Origin: an uncultured Eubacteriales bacterium
GTDB taxonomy: Bacteria; Bacillota; Clostridia; Oscillospirales; Acutalibacteraceae
Length of the DNA stretch: 64,000 bases
Assembly: GCA_934436505.1 (NCBI GenBank)
Contig: CAKSAP010000001.1
Location: 124,001-188,000 of the forward strand
Direction: 5' to 3'
This document shows positions 58,229 to 64,000 of this stretch, piece after piece. The stretch's first letter is position 1, and every line of letters begins with the position of its first letter. The translations under genes and the position numbers were made by a program. The notes beneath the pieces are model-generated. The model was not told where the DNA came from. It saw only the letters and a program-made list of their open reading frames with translations, and searched no databases.

Positions 58229-59239
58229 ATGTTGTTTTCACAGGATATCGGAATCGATCTCGGCACAGCCAACACATTGGTATACGTTAAGGGCAAAGGA
58301 ATTGTAATAAGAGAGCCTTCGGTTGTTGCCGTAAACGTCAGCGCTTATCCGCAGAAGGTTGAGGCTGTCGGCGACAAGGCAAAGCAGATGATAGGCAGAA
58401 CTCCGGGTTCAATCACAGCGGTAAGACCTCTTAAGGACGGCGTTATCGCAGACTTTGATATAACCTCGGATATGCTTAAAGAATTTATAAAGATGGCAAT
58501 AAGCTCATCTCCGTTTTCAAGGGCAAGAGTGCTCATTTGTATCCCGTCGGGCGTTACAGAGGTTGAGAGAAAAGCTGTTCATGATGCAGCTCGTTCGGCA
58601 GGCGCAAAGCTTGTAAACCTTATCGACGAGCCTATGGCGGCGGCAATCGGCGCAGGTCTTCCTGTTTCGGATGCGGTCGGAAGCATGGTTGTTGACATCG
58701 GCGGCGGTACGTCTGAGGTTGCCGTTATTTCTTACGGCGATATTGTTACGGCGCAGTCGGCAAGAGTTGCGGGCGATAATTTCGACGAGGCAATTATCGC
58801 TTACATCAGAAAGAAGCACAATCTTCTTATCGGCGAAAGAACGGCAGAGGACATTAAGATTAAAATCGGCTCGGCGTATCCCTATGACGGCGAGGGCGCA
58901 ATGGACGTTAAGGGCAGAAACCTGCTTGACGGACTTCCCAAGAACATTGAAATCACATCCGAAGAGGTCAGAGAGGCTCTTTCCGATCCGGTAAATCAGA
59001 TACTTGATACAATTCACTCGACTCTTGAGAAAACTCCCCCCGAGCTTTCGGCGGATATTATCGACAGAGGTATAATGCTTACAGGCGGCGGCGCATTGCT
59101 CAGAGGTCTTGATAAGCTTATTTCAATTGAAACAAAAATTCCCGTTCACATTGCTGAAAATCCGCTTGACTGCGTTGTTGACGGAACAGGTATGTGCTTG
59201 GAAAATCCCAAGTTTATGGAAAAGGGATATTACGATTGA
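58229..59239 (+). CDS. mreB: Rod-shape protein MreB
   Basis: A 336-residue actin homologue that forms membrane-bound filaments directing lateral wall synthesis. Phosphate 1 motif DIGIDLGTANTLVYVKGKG; phosphate 2 VVDIGGGTSEVAVIS; adenosine motif MLTGGGALLRGLD. AAAGGAAGT precedes the ATG. It starts the mreB-mreC-mreD-PBP-MinD gene string, though a hairpin lies before mreC. Confidence 0.97.
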   Translation: MLFSQDIGIDLGTANTLVYVKGKGIVIREPSVVAVNVSAYPQKVEAVGDKAKQMIGRTPGSITAVRPLKDGVIADFDITSDMLKEFIKMAISSSPFSRARVLICIPSGVTEVERKAVHDAARSAGAKLVNLIDEPMAAAIGAGLPVSDAVGSMVVDIGGGTSEVAVISYGDIVTAQSARVAGDNFDEAIIAYIRKKHNLLIGERTAEDIKIKIGSAYPYDGEGAMDVKGRNLLDGLPKNIEITSEEVREALSDPVNQILDTIHSTLEKTPPELSADIIDRGIMLTGGGALLRGLDKLISIETKIPVHIAENPLDCVVDGTGMCLENPKFMEKGYYD

Positions 59240-59252
59240 TAATTATTTTCAC

Positions 59253-59271
59253 GGCGGGTGTTATGCCCGCC
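59253..59271 (+). terminator. Stem-loop between mreB and mreC
   Basis: GGCGGG (59253-59258) pairs with CCCGCC (59266-59271). The following sequence TTGTTGCAC is not a proper T-tract, so it may be an attenuator or mRNA-stability element. Confidence 0.35.
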
Positions 59272-59306
59272 TTGTTGCACTTTTATACGAACGGTAGGTG
59301 ATACAG

Positions 59307-60152
59307 TTGAAGAATTTTGTCAGAAGCAATACGTTCAGAGCGTTGCTTTTGCTTGTTATTATACTTCTTGCGGGAATTATCGCAGGGGTATCCTCCGGCA
59401 ATGCGGCTTCTCCGTTGACCTCCGCTGTCAGCACCGTATTTTCTCCGCTGTCTCGCCTTTCAACGGCTATTTCGGAAAAGCTTGATTTTGTAAAGGGCGG
59501 ATTTGTTTCCTCGGCTTCGTATATGGACAGGGTTGCCGAGCTCGAAGAGCAGGTAGCGGATTATCAGAAAAAGCTTGTTGATTACGAAAAAATGAAAAAG
59601 CAAATCGAGGCTTACGAAAACTTCCTCGGTGTTAAGGAAAAAAATCCCGATTTCAAATTTACCGCAGGAACGGTTATCGGCAGAAATTCGGCAGATGCCT
59701 TCGATTCTTTTGAACTCAACTGCGGAAGCAATGATGGCGTGAGCGTAAATGACCCCGTTATAAGCGGAGAATATCTTATCGGAATTGTCAGCGAGGTTAC
59801 TCCGACAACCTGTATTGTGCTTTCTGTTTACGATCCGCAGGTCAATGCCGCAGCGTACGAGATAAGAACGGGCGAAATAGGTTATACCGACACGACGGTT
59901 AAAATGAGCCTTACCGCAACCGTTAAATTTGCAGGACTTACAAAGGATACCGCAGTAGCCGAGGGTGGAATTGTCTGTACCTCGGGCGTCGGCGGAATAT
60001 TCCCGAGAGGGCTTATTATCGGTACGGTCAAGTCCGTAAAGCAGGAGGAGGGCGATGTCTCCTACTATGCCGAGGTCGCTCCGCAGATTGATTTGGGCGA
60101 GGTTCAGGACGCATTTGTAATTACTGACTTTGAGGGTAAGGGCAATGCGTAA
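59307..60152 (+). CDS. mreC: Rod-shape protein MreC
   Basis: A 281-residue membrane-anchored protein that couples MreB to extracellular wall enzymes. One N-terminal transmembrane segment (ALLLLVIILLAGIIAGV), a coiled coil (about residues 70-110, VAELEEQVADYQKKLVDYEK), then the beta-barrel domain with FELNCGSNDGVSVNDPVI and GVGGIFPRGLIIG. The start is taken as TTG at 59307 (AGGTGAT 4-5 bases upstream); GTG at 59298 is an alternative that adds three residues. Confidence 0.93.
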   Translation: MKNFVRSNTFRALLLLVIILLAGIIAGVSSGNAASPLTSAVSTVFSPLSRLSTAISEKLDFVKGGFVSSASYMDRVAELEEQVADYQKKLVDYEKMKKQIEAYENFLGVKEKNPDFKFTAGTVIGRNSADAFDSFELNCGSNDGVSVNDPVISGEYLIGIVSEVTPTTCIVLSVYDPQVNAAAYEIRTGEIGYTDTTVKMSLTATVKFAGLTKDTAVAEGGIVCTSGVGGIFPRGLIIGTVKSVKQEEGDVSYYAEVAPQIDLGEVQDAFVITDFEGKGNA

Positions 60153-60669
60153 TAATACAAAGCTGATAATATTCAGAAGAACTGTTTTTGTTATTTTAAT
60201 ATTGATTACTAACATTTTTCAGAACACAAGGGGCTGGTTTCCGGAAATTTTCTCCGCAAGGGCATTTTTGCTCATACCGCTTGTTGTGTGCCTCGGAATG
60301 TTTGAGCGTGAGGTGGTCGGTGCGCTGCTCGGAGCTCTTGCAGGAGCGTTGTGGGACGGCGTATTCGGTCTTGCGGACGGATATAACGCATTGTTCCTTA
60401 TGATAATCGGCGGCGGATGCGGCTTGCTCATAAATATTCTTATGAGAAACCATCTTTTGACGGCGCTGATTCTTTCGGGCTCTGCGACCTTGCTTTATAC
60501 GGTGTTCTATGTGCTGTTTTTTGTTACGGCGCAGGGTATGGACTCCTCCGTCTGGCTGTTTTTGAGATTTTATTTGCCGTCGGCGATTTATACCGTTTTG
60601 TTTACGCCGATATATTATGTGATAGTCAGGTATCTTATGAGGCTTACAAAGACTGCACACGAATTTTGA
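60145..60669 (+). CDS. mreD: Rod-shape protein MreD
   Basis: A 174-residue integral membrane protein with about five to six spans (VFVILILITNIF, LIPLVVCLGMF, LFLMIIGGGCGLLINIL, LIPYT-type C-terminal segments) and the family feature ALAGALWDGVFG. The ATG overlaps the last codons of mreC by 8 bases, with GAGGGTAAGGG as binding site, so the two are coupled. Confidence 0.9.
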   Translation: MRNNTKLIIFRRTVFVILILITNIFQNTRGWFPEIFSARAFLLIPLVVCLGMFEREVVGALLGALAGALWDGVFGLADGYNALFLMIIGGGCGLLINILMRNHLLTALILSGSATLLYTVFYVLFFVTAQGMDSSVWLFLRFYLPSAIYTVLFTPIYYVIVRYLMRLTKTAHEF

Positions 60670-60690
60670 CATATGAAAGGAGAGCTGTAA

Positions 60691-62793
60691 ATGAACGATA
60701 AAACCAAAAGCACTAAATTTCGGACTGTTGCGTTTACCGTAGCGGTGCTTTTTGTTTTCTCATTATTTATTGCCGACCTTTTCAGAATACAGATTGCGAA
60801 TGCCGACGAGGCGACGGTTGAGAGGGTTGCGCTCAAGCAGACCGATACGACCATCAAGGCGGCAAGGGGAGAAATTCTCGACTGCAACGGAAAGCCGCTT
60901 GTTACAAATAAGCAAATAAACTCCGTTATCTTCAACGGTTCTTACTTTCCGAGAACGGACGAGCAGGAGCAGAGGAACGAGATTATAATTTCGCTCATAC
61001 ACTTGCTTGAAAGCTACGGCACGGAGTGGAATAATGACATTCCGCTTTATTTCGACCAAAACGGAAACGTGCAATTTATGGCTGACAGGGACGCAGATAT
61101 AAAATATCTAAAGTCCAAAAACGTGCTTTATCTCAACGAGTATGCGACGGCGCAAAACTGCTTTGACGAGCTGAAAACCAAGTTTAAGCTTGAACAGTAT
61201 TCGGACTCCGACGCATTGAAAATCGCATCTGTTTGCTATTCGCTTAAAAAGAATGCGTTTGCCACCTCCAATCCGTACACTTTTGCGGACAATGTTTCTG
61301 TTGAGCTCGCTTCGAAAATTAAGGAGAACAGCGGTTTTTATGCAGGGGTTGAAATTCAGGTAACTACCGAGAGAGAATATCTCAACGGTACGCTTGCACC
61401 GCATATAATCGGAACAATAGGACCGCTTAATGCAGAAGAATACAACAAGAGGACGGAAGAATATAACACGGCGGTCAAGAATGAAAATCTTACCACCGAG
61501 GAAAAGAAAAATCTGAAGCTTCGTGCTTACGCAATGGACGATACCATCGGCAAGTTCGGACTTGAAAGCGCAATGGAGCAGTATTTACGAGGCACGAACG
61601 GCGTTGAAAGTACGATTACCGATTCGAGCGGAAGCAAGACGACCGAGATTACGACAGAGCCTGTTCAGGGCGATACCGTAATTTTGACAATCGACTCCGA
61701 TTTGCAGCTTGCGGTGCAGGAGGCTCTTGCGAACTTCATTGCACAGTATAAGGATAAAGCGAGCTTGCCTGCGGTCGGCTCGGCGGTTGTGATGGATGTT
61801 AACAGCGGTGCGGTGCTTGCTTGCGCCACCTATCCGAGCTATGACCTCACGACGTATTACGATAACTATTCCGCACTTTCTGCGGACAAGTCGTCTCCGC
61901 TTTGGAACAGAGCTCTTCAAAGTACGTATGAGCCGGGTTCTACCTTTAAGGCGGCGATTGCGCTTGCAGGACTTGAAGAGGGAGTTATCACAAAGGACAC
62001 AAGAGTAACCTGTAACAGAATTTACACCTACTTCCAGGATACGCAGTTCAAATGCCTTCACGCACACGGGGCGATTACGGTCGCCGAAGCGTTAAATCAG
62101 TCGTGCAACATTTTCTTCTATGAGACGGGCAGACAGCTCGGAATTGAAAAAATGAACGACTATTGCACAAGGCTCGGACTCGGACAGAAAACAGGCGTTG
62201 AAATAAACGAATCAAAGGGTGTGCTTGCGAGCATAGAGTACCGTGAAGCTCACGGCGGAACGTGGTATCCCGGCGATACCGTTCAGGCGGCTATCGGTCA
62301 GTCGGATAACCTGTTCACACCCATTCAGCTTTGCAATTATGTTGCGACGATTGCAAACGGCGGAACAAGATACAAGGCGCATTTTGTAAAAAGCGTAAAA
62401 ACTGCGGATTACTCGCAGACAATTATAGACAGCACACCCGTTGTTCTCAATGAAACGGGGATTTCACAGAGCAGCATAAACGTTGTAAAGGACGGTATGA
62501 TGCGTCTCGGCGGCAGACTTTCGGCGTTTAAGGGCTTGCCTGTTTCGGTTGCGGCGAAAACGGGTACTGCGGAGTCAAAGGCGAAGGTCGGCGGTAAAAT
62601 CGAGTCGGGTCTTAACGGCTTTATGATTTCCTTTGCACCTGCCGACAATCCGCAAATTGCCGTAAGCGTGGCTATTGAAAACTTGAACAGCGGTTCTGCA
62701 ACGGCGATGCTTGTTGCTGATATTTATAAGGCGTATTTCGGAACTGCAAGCGAGATTGATGCGATAGACAGTCAGAATACGGCGCTTAATTGA
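60691..62793 (+). CDS. Class B penicillin-binding protein (transpeptidase)
   Basis: A 700-residue peptidoglycan transpeptidase. N-terminal membrane anchor at residues 12-32, a PBP dimerisation region, then the transpeptidase: catalytic STFK in EPGSTFKAAIAL, SCN in LNQSCNIFFYE, and KTG in AAKTGTAES. There are no PASTA domains. Its place after mreBCD suggests the elongasome enzyme (PBP2-like), although the sequence alone does not exclude a SpoVD/FtsI type. No rodA lies in the window. AAGGAGAG precedes the ATG. Confidence 0.92.
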   Translation: MNDKTKSTKFRTVAFTVAVLFVFSLFIADLFRIQIANADEATVERVALKQTDTTIKAARGEILDCNGKPLVTNKQINSVIFNGSYFPRTDEQEQRNEIIISLIHLLESYGTEWNNDIPLYFDQNGNVQFMADRDADIKYLKSKNVLYLNEYATAQNCFDELKTKFKLEQYSDSDALKIASVCYSLKKNAFATSNPYTFADNVSVELASKIKENSGFYAGVEIQVTTEREYLNGTLAPHIIGTIGPLNAEEYNKRTEEYNTAVKNENLTTEEKKNLKLRAYAMDDTIGKFGLESAMEQYLRGTNGVESTITDSSGSKTTEITTEPVQGDTVILTIDSDLQLAVQEALANFIAQYKDKASLPAVGSAVVMDVNSGAVLACATYPSYDLTTYYDNYSALSADKSSPLWNRALQSTYEPGSTFKAAIALAGLEEGVITKDTRVTCNRIYTYFQDTQFKCLHAHGAITVAEALNQSCNIFFYETGRQLGIEKMNDYCTRLGLGQKTGVEINESKGVLASIEYREAHGGTWYPGDTVQAAIGQSDNLFTPIQLCNYVATIANGGTRYKAHFVKSVKTADYSQTIIDSTPVVLNETGISQSSINVVKDGMMRLGGRLSAFKGLPVSVAAKTGTAESKAKVGGKIESGLNGFMISFAPADNPQIAVSVAIENLNSGSATAMLVADIYKAYFGTASEIDAIDSQNTALN

Positions 62794-62807
62794 TTGGAGT
62801 GAGGGAA

Positions 62808-63539
62808 ATGGCTCAGAAAATTCTTGTCTTATCGGGGAAGGGCGGCGTCGGAAAGTCGTCTGTTTCGGTAGGACTTGCAAACGCCCTGTGCTCAATGGGG
62901 AAAAGCGTGCTTCTTGTTGATGCCGATGTCGGCTTTCGCAGCCTTGACCTTATTATGAATATCGGCGATAAGGTCGTGTATAATTGGCTTGATGTTATCG
63001 AGGGACGCTGCTCCTTTTTACAGGCAGTTGTCAGCGGAGAGGGTATGCCCGATTTGCTTTCCGCACCGTCGGACTTTTCGGACAGCATAACAGAGGCGGC
63101 GTTTTCGGATTTGCTTTCGCACACGGACACGGATTATGATTTTGTTTTTGTTGACTCTGCGGCAGGCTCGGATGATTTTCACGGAATTTTGGCAAAGGTC
63201 TGCGACAGGGCAATAATAGTTGTAACGGGCGATCCCGTTTGCGTAAGGAGTGCTGATGCGGCTGTCGGCAGGGTGCTGAAGGTCGATAAGGATATTGATA
63301 TCAGAATGATTATCAACCGATTTGACAGATACGAGGTTGAGTCGGGAAAGCAGATGAAGCTTGATGACGTCATTGACTCGGCAAGGGTGCAGCTTATCGG
63401 AGTTATACCCGAGGATGACAGCGTGAGGCTGCTTTCAAACGGAAGCAAAATCTCAAAATATGCTTTTAACGCATTTTTAAGAACGGCAAAACGCATTTTG
63501 GGCGAAAACGTTTTGTTCAAACAAAAGGATTTTTATTGA
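62808..63539 (+). CDS. MinD-like ATPase lacking a membrane-targeting tail
   Basis: A 243-residue P-loop ATPase closely resembling MinD: deviant Walker A LSGKGGVGKSSVS, DADVGFRSLDLIMNIGD, VYNWLDVIEGRC, DSAAGSDDFHG, and late LIGVIPEDD. MinD proteins normally end in an amphipathic helix of about 12-15 residues after the A+RILGE+VPF-type block; here AKRILGENVLFKQKDFY is the very end, so no such helix is seen. No minC or minE is adjacent. It could be an orphan MinD or a relative with another cargo. The ATG at 62808 with GGAGTGAGGG is preferred to a TTG 18 bases earlier. Confidence 0.85.
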   Translation: MAQKILVLSGKGGVGKSSVSVGLANALCSMGKSVLLVDADVGFRSLDLIMNIGDKVVYNWLDVIEGRCSFLQAVVSGEGMPDLLSAPSDFSDSITEAAFSDLLSHTDTDYDFVFVDSAAGSDDFHGILAKVCDRAIIVVTGDPVCVRSADAAVGRVLKVDKDIDIRMIINRFDRYEVESGKQMKLDDVIDSARVQLIGVIPEDDSVRLLSNGSKISKYAFNAFLRTAKRILGENVLFKQKDFY

Positions 63540-63546
63540 TAAACAG

Positions 63547-63575
63547 TTGAAAAATGAAAGAAAATTTGATATTAT
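63547..63575 (+). promoter_or_regulatory. Promoter of mgsA
   Basis: TTGAAA (63547-63552), 17 bases, TATTAT (63570-63575) with an extended -10 TGA. Confidence 0.65.
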
Positions 63576-63615
63576 ACTATACGAGAGACTTTAATAGGGA
63601 GGAAGTTGAAGATAT

Positions 63616-64000
63616 ATGAACATAGCTCTTATAGCACACGATGAGAAAAAAGAACTTATGACGCAGTTTTGCATTGCATATTGCGGAATACTCTCAAAGC
63701 ACAATCTTTGCGCTACGGGAACTACGGGTAAGCTTGTCTCTGAGGCAACAGGTCTTAAAATTACACAGTTTTTAAGCGGCTCTCAAGGCGGCGATCAGCA
63801 AATCGGTTCGAGGATTGCTTGCAACGAAATTGACCTTTTGCTTATGTTCAGAGATCCCCTTAATCCTAAGCCACATGAGCCGAATGAAGCTAATCTTTTA
63901 AGGCTCTGCGACGTTCACAATATACCCGTCGCTACTAATATCGCTACTGCGGAGGCGCTTATACACAGCCTTGCAAGGGGCGACCTTGACTGGAGAGATA
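63616..64000 (+). CDS. mgsA: Methylglyoxal synthase, N-terminal part
   Basis: The gene runs off the right edge; 128 codons are visible. It would convert dihydroxyacetone phosphate to methylglyoxal and phosphate, a bypass at the triose phosphate level when phosphate is limiting. The family blocks are all present: NIALIAHDEKKELMTQFC, TGTTGKLVSEATGL, GSQGGDQQIGSRI, FRDPLNPKPHEP, LRLCDVHNIPVATNIATAEA and LARGDLDWR. The usual length is about 120-150 residues, so only a short tail is missing. GGGAGGAAG lies somewhat far (13 bases) from the ATG. Confidence 0.95.
   Translation, partial: MNIALIAHDEKKELMTQFCIAYCGILSKHNLCATGTTGKLVSEATGLKITQFLSGSQGGDQQIGSRIACNEIDLLLMFRDPLNPKPHEPNEANLLRLCDVHNIPVATNIATAEALIHSLARGDLDWRD

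Noticed and set aside
58517..59017. 166-codon minus-strand frame inside mreB
   Set aside because: It is a shadow of the mreB coding sequence, Arg/Cys-rich without motifs.

Overview
The window looks like the replication-origin neighbourhood of a low-to-moderate GC Gram-positive chromosome, most likely a clostridial (Oscillospirales/Ruminococcaceae-like) Firmicute. Reasons: the rpmH-rnpA-yidD-yidC-jag-mnmE-mnmG-rsmG-noc-parA-parB run next to dnaA-dnaN-S4-recF-remB-gyrB-gyrA; three perfect parS sites; DapL-type lysine synthesis; a GGGtGRT protein; strong SigA-type promoters (TTGACA-17-TATAAT). The taxon is inferred from gene content, not from a search. No insertion sequence, prophage, CRISPR array, tRNA or rRNA was seen.

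Layout. 1-3.6 kb: tail of a polysaccharide deacetylase, an acidic Cys/Asp-rich protein, efp, an M24 peptidase, a YqeG-type phosphatase and rpsU (all but the first on minus). 3.7-13.3 kb: one apparent 9 kb minus-strand operon from a single consensus promoter: ATP-grasp ligase (D-aspartate ligase-like), aspartate racemase, asparagine synthetase, glmU, pth, mfd. 13.4-16.4 kb, plus: glycerophosphodiesterase, WalJ-like hydrolase, rlmH, PIN-like protein, a small protein. 16.5-19.5 kb, minus: membrane protein, the GGGtGRT/IscU-like pair behind a structured leader, and a small coiled-coil protein. 19.6-28.4 kb: a second long minus operon (guaB, glyA, ANTAR regulator, dapF, dapL, purB, zinc-ribbon membrane protein, galU). 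28.4-39.7 kb, minus: Mrp ATPase, tadA, CPBP protease, then gyrA, gyrB, remB, recF, S4 protein, dnaN, dnaA.

Coding strand switches at about 40 kb in a very AT-rich spacer between dnaA and rpmH, as expected for an origin with leading-strand genes on both sides. 40-51.7 kb, plus: ribosome/RNase P/membrane insertion, tRNA modification and segregation genes, ending with serS. 51.8-54.5 kb is a minus-strand patch (tyrosine phosphatase, zinc alcohol dehydrogenase, YbjQ-like, DUF1836 regulator). 54.7-64 kb is mostly plus: alpha-amylase, Ogg-like glycosylase, mreBCD, a class B PBP, a MinD-like ATPase and the start of mgsA.

Most notable points: (1) the DnaA recognition helix departs from the usual GGRDHTTV signature while the dnaA-dnaN spacer carries five same-strand TGTYSAAAW nonamers in place of classical DnaA boxes, with a second array 18 kb away at 57.0 kb; (2) the GlmU uridyltransferase domain has lost its GxGTRM loop; (3) the MinD-like ATPase ends before the membrane-targeting helix and has no MinC/MinE next to it; (4) a leader with two competing stems precedes the poorly characterised IscU-like/GGGtGRT pair; (5) a D-Asp/D-Asn cross-bridge type gene set heads the 9 kb operon.
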